The notes under the pieces: generated by a model
Databases searched by the model: none
The model's input: the letters and a program-made list of their open reading frames with translations, nothing else
Told to the model about the DNA's origin: nothing
Origin: Formicarius rufipectus
Taxonomy: Eukaryota > Chordata > Aves > Passeriformes > Formicariidae
DNA: 64,000 nucleotides
Direction of reading: 5' to 3'
Assembly: GCA_013399695.1 (NCBI GenBank)
Contig: VXAU01000756.1
Span: 555,900 to 619,899, forward strand
In this document: piece by piece, positions 1 to 11,705 of the stretch
How the letters are laid out: every line of letters starts with the position of its first letter
Position numbering within the stretch: the stretch's first letter is position 1
Made by a program: the position numbers and the translations under genes

Positions 1-32
1 TATATGACTTTGTTGGTTTTCTTTTTCCACAG

Positions 33-104
33 AACACTAACAGGGACCAAGATAAAGAAAATTCCTGTTAATTTATGCCAAGAGCAAAAGGTGCTTCGAA
101 CTTT
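33..104 (+). CDS. LGR4: LGR4 leucine-rich-repeat exon (first in window)
   Basis: A 72-nt exon after a tttttccacag acceptor, ending at gtaagt. The first base completes a codon begun upstream of the window; then it reads TLTGTKIKKIPVNLCQEQKV and onward. It encodes one leucine-rich repeat of the ectodomain. Confidence 0.95.
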
Positions 105-3100
105 GTAAGTATGCATACTGTGCTTCTCTTTTCATCTGCATCAGAATTCTTTGAAAGAAACTTAAATCTAATTTAAATCAAAAGAATTGCTTTGAACTGC
201 TCATCCTAGTGGTTCTGTCAGAGTTGGAAATTCTGGTTTCTTGATTCTTCATATCAAGACTTTCAGCAGAGTTGATGTTCAGCACCTTACATTCCTTAAA
301 CAGAGTCCCCTTCATATGGATGCACTGTATATCTTTCATGTGTTATAAGAGATATGTAGGATGATGCTGCAGAGAACAGTCTTTGCATCTTCAAGTTCAC
401 TCTGCCACCATTCATCCTTAACACAACAGTTGTCATCTACATGCAGAGGTTAAGGAAGCATTTAATTATAGTGCTCTGACTCTTTGTGTCCAGGAACACA
501 GGAGAGAGCATCAGGAACCAAGAGAAATGGAGATGAGCGTTAGGAAGAAGATAGCAATACAAAGGCCAGACAGAAAAAGCAATAAGGATGTGTTAAAATT
601 AATGCAAAAAGCCCCAGACTGATAACTGAAACCATCAGGACAGTAGGGACAAATCATGTTTGGAAAGGATACATGATATTCTGAAAAAACAGGTTATCCA
701 TGACCTTCTTTATATTACAACTCTCAGAATTCAGGGAACTTGTACAGTATGTTTTTAGGGAATGTGTATGCCCAGATGTAGAGATCACATTTGGAATTCC
801 CTCTGTGATTTTCTCTGAACTTCCCTTAGTTTTTCCACAGAATGGTACTATAACAGCAAGACTTTTTCTGTCAGTCTATTTAATAGTTACCAGTGATGGG
901 ATGTTTTACATAGAAAATTGAGTTGAACTAAGCACCTTTCTCCTATTTTCTGTTTTGAAGGGACTTGTCTTACAACAATATAAAGGATCTCCCAAGTTTT
1001 AAGGGCTGCCACTCCTTGGAAGAAATGTAAGTAGTAATACGTGGTTTTTTACTAACTCCTTAGTGTGCTGAGTAAACGTCCCTAGACACTTTTTGGCTTC
1101 ATGTTTGATCATAAGTTTCTAAAATGAAGGACACAGAGATATAATCTTATGAGAGGAGTGGAGTGTGCTGGACAGAGAATTCAACCATTTGTTTTCCTCA
1201 GCTAGATAATGTTTAATTATTCATGTGGCACAAGAGAAATGAAAGACACACCTCAATCCCGTGTTTCATAGTAGTATTGCTATGCACATCAATGGAATAA
1301 GCATTTATGTCTTTTCCTTCCTGCTTGTTTTTTTTCTTCCACTCTTCTGTTCCCTCCAGCCATCAGCCCATGCTTCTGTAAATTGGGTTTTTTCCTCTCA
1401 TCCATGTAAGACACATTTAAAACCCATCTTTGTTTTCCCTTGCTTTGTTGCTTTAAATCTTCTCAAGCTTAATTTAAAGACCCTGCACAATTTTTCCACT
1501 TGTCTGTGTTCTCACTTCTTCTGCCTCTCAAGTTTCTTTCCCCTTAATCAGATTGGGACTAGCAGGACTATGGACCGTTGCTGTTATACTCTTGACATCT
1601 CCAGGCTCATACACATGGCTCATTGTAAAGGGAGCTAGTGAAGTGGAATTAAAATTTTCCCACTAGCTCTCGAGGCATTTATCAACATTTTCCTTTCATA
1701 AATCTGCATTTTGGAAAACAAAAGTGCACCTGTGGTTAGAATATGCCTAAAGACTTCCTGCAGAATGGAGTGGTGTTGTTTTAAATCGTGGTGTGACTCT
1801 TCAACATTCACAAAGAGTTAGAAAGTAATTCAGTCTACACTTAACAGTCTTTTCTAAATTAAATGAATTGTGCATTGGGCAGAGGTGACACGAAAGTGCT
1901 TCATGGTTTTATTAATACAGATAATGCAAAATACTTAAAGTCTGCCTGCAAGGGGAAATGCCTATTATATCCTGCCTTTGATAAGGCTAAATGTATGTAT
2001 TAGCAAGTACCAAGCTATCCCTTGGTTTGAAGTCAGCCCAGTTAGCTAATAAAGTTCTGTTTCTCCTTCTTCCCTTTGCAGTTCTTTACAACATAATCAA
2101 ATACATGAAATTGCAGAAGACACCTTTCAAGGACTGTCTTCCCTTCGTATCCTGTAAGTGTACATTCTTGCAGTGCTGAGTAAAACAAGGTCATGGTTTT
2201 GATTCCCATGTAAACTGTTGTCAGGGTTTGGTGTTATAAATCTGATTCATGGCAAAAGGCGAGGCATGTTGGGTCCTAAGGTGAAATAAGCCAAGTACAA
2301 GAGATACTAGCAGCAACCAGTTTCAGCCCCATCCTTTCTACTCTCAATTTTGTTTTTCTAGCCTATAAAGAAATCTTGTATATATGGAGACTGAAAATGA
2401 GGTGGGGTTTTTGTTCAGTTTTTTTTTTTCAGTTTTGCATTACACCTATATTATTCCATTCTGTAGTATTTATTGGAGAGATCATGTCTGTTTTCCTCAG
2501 GAGTAGATCAATCAACAAAATTATCCTCTCCCTTTACATCTCTAGCTGAGATTATATGAGAAACATCTGAATTTCCACACACTAGCAGTTATTTTAAAAA
2601 GGATGTTGTAAGTCATGGTGATCCAGCAGGAGCTGGGGCTGCTTTTTGACATGCAACAAATCAGATGCTATTCTGCCTGGCCTTTCCCCACCACTGCCAG
2701 TGTGCCCTGCTACAGGTGCAGTTGTCACCAAAGTGGTCATCCTGACACTTTTGTGCTGGGAATAGGTGGTGCTAGAGCTGGCCTTTGCCTTGGGAGCACA
2801 GGCTGTGCTGCTAGCAGCAGGAAGGGAAAGGGAGCAGGAGTGGGAGATGGATTCTACTTCAGAGTACAGATACAGCTGCCTTACCAAGAGATTTGGCTGC
2901 TACTGCACCTAGCTGACTAGGAAGAGAGGGGAAATGATTTGTTTGTTTGTTTTTAAAAAGGTATGATGTATTTGTCGCTTCAGCTTTTTTCTCAGTACAG
3001 TGGCTGTTACAAAGATTTGGTGAAACTGCTAAAATCCTTTGGCATTCATTGCAGGGACCTCAGTAGAAATCAGATTCATCATATCCACAAGGAAGCTTTT

Positions 3101-6100
3101 ATCTCTGTTGGAGCTCTTGTTAACCTGTAAGTAGGCTATTCTGTGCAGTCACATCCTCTATCATTAAACTGCTGAGATAGTAAATATTTTTGGCATAAAT
3201 CTTATACATGCCCTTTGATTAGTAACTGTGAATCAGGAAGCCTCTTGCTAGCTAAACATAAGCAGAGCACACTTCTTTAGAGTGCCTGCTGCACTGACAG
3301 GTAAATACCAGACCACAGCCTTGTATGAGACTTTAAAAGTCCTTCATACCTCAAGGAAATGTATGCTGTAGGATCTTCAAACTCACTTTGTTGTAACACT
3401 CTTAATATTCACCTTCCAGAGACCTAAGTTTCAATGAACTCACTTCATTTCCGACTGAAGGATTGAGTGGACTGAACCAGCTTAAACTCACGGGCAATTC
3501 TGAGTTGAAGGAAGCTTTGACAGCAAAGAACTTCGCAAAGCTCCGGTATGTTGGTAAATAACACCAGAGTGCCTCATTTATTTTCCCAGTAACTAGTAAT
3601 GTGACAATAAATGAAGCCAGTTTAGATAATACTCATGATAAATGATCAAGCTCTTTGCTGAATCCTGTAGTGTCTCAATGTTGGAATATATAGAAGGACA
3701 TCTGACTGTTCTGGTATAGAAGCCATTTGCAGACAGTTTTCTTGGTATCTTTTATATTTTTTCCTCCACCACTTTCCAGGCAGATATCATCTCACTTGGG
3801 AGTAGTGGTTTGGGTGGATTTCCATTTGTTACTGAACTGAGTACATCTATCTTTCGCTGGAAAGTGGGAGCAGACATGCAGGTGTCCCATTCCATAATCA
3901 CCATGATTTATAGATACACTATTTATTCTTGGAGACAAATAAGAGTAACAATCACACAAATGGAAACTTTTAACTGATTTCTGTGGGAGGTGGATCAGAC
4001 AGTGATGAACTGCTCTCCATTTTCAGAGATCTTTCTGCACATTAAGAAGCAGCAGTTTGTTTCCTGCACTGTCCAATGGAAAAAGTGGAGAGGAACCTAC
4101 TGTTAATTTGTTTAAGGCCAGCAAAGGAATCCATGACACTTTTAGAATGAGGCATCAGCAGTTCTGTGGAAACAGCAGATTGATTTTTAGGTTTTGATCT
4201 GTGTTTGAGAATTCTTGCTTTCTGGGATTCTTTAGACTGATGTTCATCCTAAATATTTTCAAGAAGAGAATCCAGGAGCAATACTGCAGGTAGTTTGTAC
4301 TGTAGGCTTGAGTCAGAAAAATTAAGTTCTGTTCTGCTATTATTTCATTGCTTATGTGGATCTTTTAGAACGCTGTCTGCAAATGTACTTCTCTGTCAGT
4401 ATGTATTATTTCTGCCAAACACATGCAAAAAAAATATTAAAAACCTTATTTTGGTACCACAAATGAAGAGTGAGGAGGAAAGACGTAACTGGAAAGCTTG
4501 TAGTCACCTGGGAATCAGTTTTCTTACAAAATAGTTACTATTTAATTAGCTTGCTTAATTACTTTTCCATTTAATTTGTACAGCAATGCCACAAATACTG
4601 ATCAGAATTTGGTTTGTACATGGAGTAGAATGAATAGCAGGGAGCTAAACATCATAAAATTTTGTTTGTGCTTCTCACAGCAGACAAGACTTGTATGCAT
4701 CACCTGTATCTCAATATACATCATCCTTTATCTCATTGCAAGAGTTTGTCAGAAATGGTTATGCCTGATCCAAATTGAAGTAGTTTTTTATAAGCAATTG
4801 TGACAAAAAGAAGCTTTAAGTTTAGTGCTGAAGTGTGCTAGCTAAATGTTTTCAATAGATGGTGATCCTAACTTTGGTTGCAAGGGTTCACAGTCTTTGT
4901 TTTTCTGCCTGTGTTTCAGGTCACTGTCTGTACCATATGCTTACCAGTGCTGTGCGTTTTGGGGTTGTGATTCTTATTTAAACTCTAATGCTGAAGATTC
5001 CAGTCACCAAGATCAAGGTGCCTTGATGGATCATGAGAAGGGTAAATGTTACCTTGTATTTATCCAGTGGTACTGTTATGTGCCAGACTCGAGTAAAAGT
5101 GTATGTTGGCTTTGAATACGGGATTATGAAAAATGTAAATCTTTATAGGGCTGCAAAAGCAGTCTCCTCAAGTGCTTAGCAATTGCTTAAAAATCAGAAG
5201 TGCTGTGTTCCTTCTAAACATTTTAGAATTTGTCAGACAATATAAGACTTGCCTGTATGGGGTGGGGTGAGAGGGGAAAGAATTTTAAAAGAAAATTCTA
5301 ACTGCAAGTATTGTTTCTTTATGTTTCTCAGTATTTCAGCCTTCCTATTCAGAGTGGGCTTTCCCTTCCACTGTCTTTTTCAGGGTCCACAGATCTTTCC
5401 CTGATGATCAAAGATTTTGCTTTGTTATAAGGTGTTGTGAGTACCTGGGACAGGCAGTAGTAACTCAAACTGCTGCAGTGATTTCTGCACTGAGAATTTA
5501 ACCTAATGTGCCAAACCAGAACAACTCCACTTGTTGGTGAACTGTTAGGTTTTTGATCCTTCAAAAGACTACTTCCATCCTAGGGAGCTTCACTGCATTT
5601 CACTTTTATTTTCTTTCTGTGACTAACACATTTTTCGCTTTTACAGCTGATGCTCTGAGAAATGAGGAAAGCGAGGAAGTGGGACAGACTATTATTCACT
5701 GTACACCAGCAACTGGTAAATCCTATAATGTGCTTTAGCCACGCTGTGAACTTAAGGCATGGTGTTATGCAAAGACCTGGCTGCAGAATTACATATTTTA
5801 TTCCTGCTAATCATTCTGTGCACAGAAGATTAAATTATACAGTGCTTTGGGTGAAACATCACTTGATGTCAGTGTTGTTTTGAATGAGCAGTCACAAAGG
5901 TTTGACTCAGCTTTAGACACATAGCACTTTATTGGAGAACCCTGCTATGAAAAATAATGAAGTTTCCTTCCATAAGAGGAACAATCAAGACTGTAATACG
6001 TATCTTTGGAGTCTGCTGTGTTTAAAGCACTGCCTCCTAATTCTGTTTATTCTTGCCAAGGAGATGTCTGTGGAGAAGACTGTATGAATGCTCATCTGTT

Positions 6101-9100
6101 TCAGTGAAAGTTCAGCCCATGCTTTAAAAGCTTAGCTCGAACTGCTGTCACTGGTTTTAAGAAAGCTTGGTGTCTTTGCAGGAGAGTGGATGGGAACACC
6201 TACATGATCTGTTCCCAGCCCTGCTATAGCTGCATTAAGTGAGAGCAGAGGGCTGTTACAAGTAGTTGGAGTAGGCAGTAGCATCTTAAACTTCTAGAGA
6301 CACTTGTGCAATGAATAGTCTTATTGGCATAACACTCCAGTTCAGGCTTGAACACTCTATGAGTGTTGAGAGTCTTTGATTTTGCAATGGATATTTCCAT
6401 TCTAGGCAGCTTTGTTTCTGCCCTTCTTCTCTTTCTCAAAGTGCAAATTGCCATACATGGTTCCACTCAGCTCCTAAAGCACTTAAGGTAGTGTCCCTAC
6501 TTCCTTGCTTTTGCCACAGCCTCTCCAGAGGATTCCTTCCATACATCTTGTACCCTCCTATTTGTATAAACAGGAACACATAGATGGGGGAAACAGTATG
6601 CTTCCAGTAATATTACTTCTGGACAAGCAGGAGTTATCCAAGTCTCATTCATTCTCTTCTCCTGACTGGTATTTTACATGATGAAAATCTGTTCATTCTT
6701 CATTGTTTGGGCTAGCTCCAGCTTTAGTATCCAGAATATCACAAGGACTTCTTGATCACAGCCAAAAAGAACTGTGGTCAGACAGTCAAATATATTATTA
6801 ATGTAATTGTGTGTAATCTGAGAGTTAATTTGGTAATACTGCTTGTTTGCTTTTGATCTCCTGTTCACAGAATGAGAACTCAGATGGTGTATTACATGGG
6901 TTAAATCCTTAAAGTTTTCAGCTCCTTCTTTTTGCCCATGCCAGAAATGCTGTCGCAGATCTAAAAGGAATGAAAAGCTTGTTTTACAAGTTCACAATTT
7001 GTTTTGTTTTTCACTAGTCCCTCCCACACTAACAAGTTTGTGTGCCATGCTGTCATCTGGTCATAAGTAAGATACTCCACCCACCATGTGAGTTCTGAAT
7101 CACTGCTCAACTCGTAGATCCACCTTCCACTTTGCCTAATGGCAGGAATGGATTGCTGAACAGTGGTGTTCAAATAGCTCAAGTTCTCTGAGAGATGTCA
7201 AACTCATCCTTCCAAGCATGAATTTTTCCCCTCCCCGCACATGTCCTGGAAATATCAGTGAAAGAGAGGGGTAGCTTTTAACTCTAAGGATAACTAGACT
7301 TTGGCAGAAAGATAGGAAAGGGTGGTGGGTTTTGTTTGACTAAAATACAGTTACTAGAGAAATGGCTTCAAATTGATTTTTGGAAGCATAGAATTGACAT
7401 TTTTAAATTATCTAAGTAGAAAGTTGTTTTTATTTTTAAGTAGATCATCTTAGAAGGTGGTGTTGTGTCATGTGAATGTATTGTAAAATTAATTATTCTG
7501 GCATGGATATCTTACTTGGGAGTACTTGCTAAAAAGGGATATTACTGCTGATTTTACTAGTCTGTTAATCCTGTCAGCATCATTATTTCTTGCCCATAAA
7601 TGAAGCTTGCTCTTTTAAACAAACAAAAATGTTATTTTTTTGACTTGTCAGTTCATTAATTTCTGGAAGTTGCTTTAGGCCTTGGGAGATTTTTGCTCTG
7701 ACATTTAATTGTTCTGTGCAGTTGTGTTTCAGCCCTTGTTAGGGATGGGTTGTCCTTACCTTTCCCCTGCCAGGAGGGAAGCCATGTGCTGTTCAGGGCC
7801 AGGGCCAGGGGCTGAATCCAACTTAGAAGCTCCAGCCTTTGCACAGTTTGACATTTTTCCTTCAGCTCCCTGACTGCAGGGAGGGATCCCCAGCTATTGT
7901 GCTTTGGACAATTAGCGGTGCCTAATGGGGGTATAGGAGAGGTTAAACTCTTCTAATTGTTACTTAAAATCAGTAGGATTTCCCTATGGGATAAATAGCA
8001 ATTAGAAGGATTAGACGGGTAGGCAATAGTAGTGACCTTTTTTTCCTTGTCTTGCCTCCTGTTATTTTGCTTGTTGGGCTTTTTTATTATTTAATCTTTT
8101 ATAAGTGGCAAGAAAAAGGAAAAAAAAAAATCGTTTTCCTATATGGCCTTCCAAGCTCACAGTGCATTTCAGTGGCAGGGATGGAGGACAGGGTGTGTGG
8201 TACATTCCTGTCCTTAATGAAATGGATTAAATTGAATTTGTTGGCTGTTTTACAGATGTTTCCTTGTGACTAGAAGTTACTCCAAAAGGCATGTTTGTGA
8301 ATCATTTTTTGAGAGAACATGTTCTTTCTAAAAAATTCCTTCCCCTTACAAGTGGGTTGTGAACATTTGCTTTTACATTTTTTGCCAACCTTTTTTATGA
8401 AGTATAAAATCTAAATAAAACAAAGTATTTAGGAGGCACTAATAAAAGCTATTTTGAGTAGCTAAAAGGTAATTAAGTTTGTTTAGCTAACTTGTTTATA
8501 CAAAGTGTTCTCAAGTGACCATTCACTGTGGTAATTATTATTTCAGGCATAATTAATTAGTAAATAGCTTCAGCAGAATAGTTTACTTTCAACTGACCTA
8601 TTTAGCAGTTCAGCTGTGTACTCTATTCATGAATTAATGAGTACTCTTCAAATACCTTTTCAAAATCTTGCTTGTTAAGGCAGAATTTTTCCTAAATTGG
8701 TTGTCCTTCTCTTTGTTTCTTTTAGGTGCTTTTAAGCCTTGTGAATATTTATTGGGCAGCTGGATGATTCGACTTACTGTCTGGTTTATTTTTTTGGTTG
8801 CTTTGTTCTTCAACCTGCTTGTCATGTTAACAATATTTGCATCCTGTACTACATTGCCATCTTCCAAACTGTTTATAAGCCTGATTTCTGTCTCTAACTT
8901 ATTTATGGGAGTCTATACTGGTATTTTAACTTTCTTGGATGCTGTCTCTTGGGGAAGATTTGCTGAATTTGGCATATGGTGGGAGACTGGCAGTGGTTGC
9001 AGAGTTGCTGGGTTTCTTGCAGTCTTTTCGTCAGAAAGTGCCATTTTTTTCCTGATGTTGGCAGCTGTTGAACGGAGCTTCTCTGCGAAGGAATTCATTA

Positions 9101-10002
9101 AAAAAGGGAAAAGCAATCGCCAAAAACAATTTCAAATTGCAGCAGTCTTTGCTTTCCTGTGTGCTGTGGTAGCGGGATGCTTACCACTTTTTTATAAAGC
9201 AGAGTACTCAGCATCACCCCTTTGCTTGCCCTTCCCTACTGGAGAAACACCTTCACTAGGTTTCACAGTAACTTTAGTGCTCCTGAATTCATTAGCATTT
9301 TTGCTAATGGCTATTATCTACACTAAACTGTATTGCAACTTGGAAAAAGAGGATCTCTCAGAAAACTCCCAGTCCAGCACAATTAAGCATGTTGCTTGGC
9401 TAATCTTCACGAACTGCATCTTTTTCTGCCCTGTTGCATTTTTCTCATTTGCACCGTTGATCACTGCGATTTCTATCAGCCCTGAAATCATGAAGTCTGT
9501 TACTTTGATATTTTTCCCGCTGCCTGCTTGCCTGAACCCAGTCCTGTACGTATTCTTCAACCCAAAGTTCAAAGAAGACTGGAAGCTGCTCAGGCGCCAC
9601 CTGAGCAGGAAGAAGGGAGCAGTCGCAATTGCTGTCAATTCTCAAGGGGGCTGCGTGGCGCAGGATTTTTACTACGACTGCGGCGTTTACACCCACTTGC
9701 AGGGTAACCTCGCCGTGTGTGAGTGTTGCGAATCGCTCCTCTTATCCAAGCCCCTGCCCTGTAAACATTTAATAAAATCTCAGAGCTGCCCCACGCTGGC
9801 AGTGGTGCCTTGCCAGAGGCCGGATGGCTACTGGTCGGACTGCGGCACTCAGTCAGCCCACTCCGACTACGCGGACGAGGACGACTCCTTCGTGTCGGAC
9901 AGCTCCGACCAGGTGCAGGCCTGTGGCCGGGCCTGTTTCTACCAAAGCCGGGGGTTCCCTTTGGTTCGTTACGCCTACAACATACCGAGAATCAAAGACT
10001 GA
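33..10002 (+). CDS. LGR4: LGR4, R-spondin receptor (3' eight coding exons, 5' part outside window)
   Basis: Leucine-rich-repeat G-protein-coupled receptor 4, a plasma-membrane receptor for R-spondins that raises Wnt signalling by opposing the ZNRF3/RNF43 ubiquitin ligases (family knowledge). Coding exons read here: 33-104, 961-1026, 2082-2153, 3055-3126, 3420-3545, 4920-5041, 5647-5715 and 8726-10002. All have AG/GT borders and the phases join without a break, giving 624 residues plus stop, about the C-terminal two thirds of a ~950-residue family member. The first five exons encode leucine-rich repeats, mostly one per 66-72-nt exon. The next two encode the Cys-rich hinge (YQCCAFWGC) and a charged linker. 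The last encodes seven membrane segments and the tail. Tail motifs such as YWSDCGTQSAHSDYADEDD and the ending FPLVRYAYN identify LGR4 rather than LGR5 or LGR6. No disabling change is seen. Confidence 0.97.
105..960 (+). other. LGR4 intron
   Basis: Intronic sequence with consensus splice sites. I see no repeat or RNA gene in it. Confidence 0.85.
961..1026 (+). CDS. LGR4: LGR4 leucine-rich-repeat exon
   Basis: A 66-nt exon between ttttgaag and gtaagt, encoding the repeat DLSYNNIKDLPSFKGCHSLE. The phase joins the exons on both sides. Confidence 0.95.
1027..2081 (+). other. LGR4 intron
   Basis: AT-rich intron. A 125-codon open frame near 1261-1638 is pyrimidine-rich and looks like chance. Confidence 0.85.
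2082..2153 (+). CDS. LGR4: LGR4 leucine-rich-repeat exon
   Basis: A 72-nt exon after a strong pyrimidine tract ending ccctttgcag; donor gtaagt. It encodes SLQHNQIHEIAEDTFQGLSS and onward, one repeat. Confidence 0.95.
2154..3054 (+). other. LGR4 intron with a GC-rich patch
   Basis: Intron. Bases about 2610-2930 are clearly more GC-rich than their surroundings and open in both directions, but I recognise no product. It could be an old decayed insertion. Confidence 0.8.
3055..3126 (+). CDS. LGR4: LGR4 leucine-rich-repeat exon
   Basis: A 72-nt exon between cattgcag and gtaagt, encoding DLSRNQIHHIHKEAFISVGA and onward, one repeat. Confidence 0.95.
3420..3545 (+). CDS. LGR4: LGR4 last leucine-rich-repeat exon
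   Basis: A 126-nt exon between accttccag and gtatgt. It encodes the last repeats, starting DLSFNELTSFPTEGLSGLNQ, and leads to the hinge. The split Arg codon CG|G joins to the exon at 4920. Confidence 0.95.
3546..4919 (+). other. LGR4 intron
   Basis: Intron; nothing recognisable inside. Confidence 0.85.
4920..5041 (+). CDS. LGR4: LGR4 Cys-rich hinge exon
   Basis: A 122-nt exon between gtgtttcag and gtaaat. It encodes SLSVPYAYQCCAFWGCDSYL, the conserved Cys cluster that caps the leucine-rich repeats, then an acidic, less conserved linker. Confidence 0.95.
5042..5646 (+). other. LGR4 intron
   Basis: Intron; nothing recognisable inside. Confidence 0.85.
5647..5715 (+). CDS. LGR4: LGR4 hinge linker exon
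   Basis: A 69-nt exon between ttttacag and gtaaat, encoding an acidic linker that ends TIIHCTPAT before the first membrane segment. From memory of the mammalian protein, this stretch is several residues shorter here; hinge linkers vary in this family. Confidence 0.93.
5716..8725 (+). other. LGR4 last intron
   Basis: A 3-kb AT-rich intron. I see no recognisable transposon end, RNA gene or extra exon. Confidence 0.85.
8726..10002 (+). CDS. LGR4: LGR4 seven-transmembrane and tail exon
   Basis: The terminal coding exon (424 residues) follows a tttcttttag acceptor. Membrane segments lie near 8760-8840, 8868-8945, 8998-9080, 9130-9195, 9256-9335, 9388-9462 and 9496-9557. An ERS motif stands where many class A receptors have DRY, and NPVLY is present at 9535-9549. 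The cytoplasmic tail is rich in Cys, Ser and Asp. GC and CpG content rises after about 9560. The reading frame stays open for 57 bases upstream of 8726, but GAFKPCEYLLGSW is the known junction, so 8726 is the exon start. Confidence 0.97.
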
Positions 10003-11705
10003 AAAGGCTTTCTGCATCAGCTGTTCCAATAAAGGGGTATAATGCTTTGCAGACTGTTGCCTGTTTTGACCTTTGAAGCAGGAAGCACTTTTGTAATCAT
10101 TGTTCAGTGTCATTTGTAAAGAAGGGAAGCAGGCAGTAACTTCTTGAGCCATACATTTTTAAAAGAAAATTAAGTAAATCAATTGCCCTGACTGTAAATA
10201 ATTGGTAAACCAAATTTGTTACCCAATATTTTTACTCTTTCCACACAATAGTGGTTTCTTTTATACAGTTTTTACATGCTAATGGTGTGTTTCCACATTA
10301 TACTCCAGTTGTACTTTGCTTCTGCTCTTGGCGAGGTAAGTTCTGTTGATTTTTCCCCTCCCTCTCCCTCTGCCAAAGCACAATATAAAGGACAGCTGTT
10401 TAATATTATAGAAATTATTTTTAAATGTAACTTTTCTATAATTAAGCAAAAAAATCTCTTGCTAGCTTTGTATAGTGTATTCAGCATTGAATCTCAGGAT
10501 GACTTTTATTGCAGGGCCAAAAAAGGGATTAATTCTCCCATATGTAACTGTGACAGCAATATAGGAATACTATGTTTGTTTTGTGTTTTAAGACAATATT
10601 CAATTAAAAAAAAAAGGGGTTGTTGCAGTAAAGCACTTGTAATCCACAATATTCTATAGACTAGCAGAGTAAGAATTCCTGAAACAGTTGTCAGGAATAA
10701 TAGGATTGAAAATGTTTTTTCCAGTGATGATGCATTACTTCAGGTGAACCACAGCAAGCTTCTTCAGTATTATGCAGTCAAGTCATACCATTGGAAGGAA
10801 TGTTGATGTGTCCAGGGGTGTTAGCAGTGCTGTCAGAGTACACAGCTCATGTCTTTGCAGAAAGATGGACTAATACTCTGCAGCCTGTTGAATGTTACAG
10901 CACTCCAGTAATACCTGTGGATAGACTGAGCAAGTAGAGGGGAAATGCAAAGCAATTTGGCAATGAAGAAAAGCATTTTTCCAGTTATTTTACTGAGAGT
11001 GAAGTACACTCTGTGAAGTCACTGATTTTCACATAAATCAGTGCAATCCTTTTAAACCATTAAAGTCCTGAGATGCAAATGATTGAAGTACAATCACTGA
11101 TCCATTTTTCTATATTTAGTTTGAAATCTGATCAATATAAAGTTATGAATGCATGATTAAGTATTTATATGTTTCTTCAACACTACACTAAATTAAGAGC
11201 AAATCCACTGCCGTCCCAGTCACTCTGGAGACATTCTCATTAAGAATTAAAGCTAGATTGCTGTTTTGAGAATTAAACTGTATATACTGTTCATACAATG
11301 AATTTTTATCTTTGTATTGTAAGTTATTTGATAGAACCCATGATGAAAAATGTGGCTTCAGTTCATTTTGTTAATTAAAGCTACCTCCTAAACAATAGTG
11401 GCTGCCAGTAGCAGAGTGTTTAAAATGTGGTTTATATACTTTTTGCATTGTAAATAGATGTGGTTGTATATTGTCACTGTAATAAAAAAAAGATTCCTTG
11501 TATATCAAAATCATGTAGTTTGTACAAAGTATGGGAGGATTATTTACTGTATGCCGTTAATTTTGTAAGCCAAAATATTCACCTGTAAAAAGGGAAGAAA
11601 ACCAACTCAGAGTTGTTAATTCTTATATTTACACTCATGAATATTACATCTGCAATTAGCATGGAATGTTACACTGAAAGCAAATAAAGGGTACATGAAT
11701 ATTGA
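10003..11705 (+). other. LGR4 3' UTR (inferred extent)
   Basis: AT-rich sequence after the LGR4 stop. Candidate poly(A) signals lie at 10028-10033, 11481-11486 and 11683-11688. The extent is inferred from the last one and from the long 3' UTR usual for this gene. A 127-codon open frame inside (10276-10659) has no coding character. Confidence 0.6.
11683..11688 (+). terminator. Candidate distal LGR4 polyadenylation signal
   Basis: AATAAA in an AT-rich context 1.7 kb after the stop. The signals at 10028 and 11481 are alternatives. Only transcript 3' ends can decide which are used. Confidence 0.5.

Noticed and set aside
1261..1638. 125-codon open frame in an LGR4 intron
   Set aside because: Pyrimidine-rich, low-complexity hydrophobic reading with no splice context; likely chance.
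2594..2920. Overlapping open frames on both strands in an LGR4 intron
   Set aside because: No recognisable protein on either strand; kept only as a GC-rich patch.
10276..10659. 127-codon open frame after the LGR4 stop
   Set aside because: Lies in the LGR4 3' UTR, AT-rich and without coding character.
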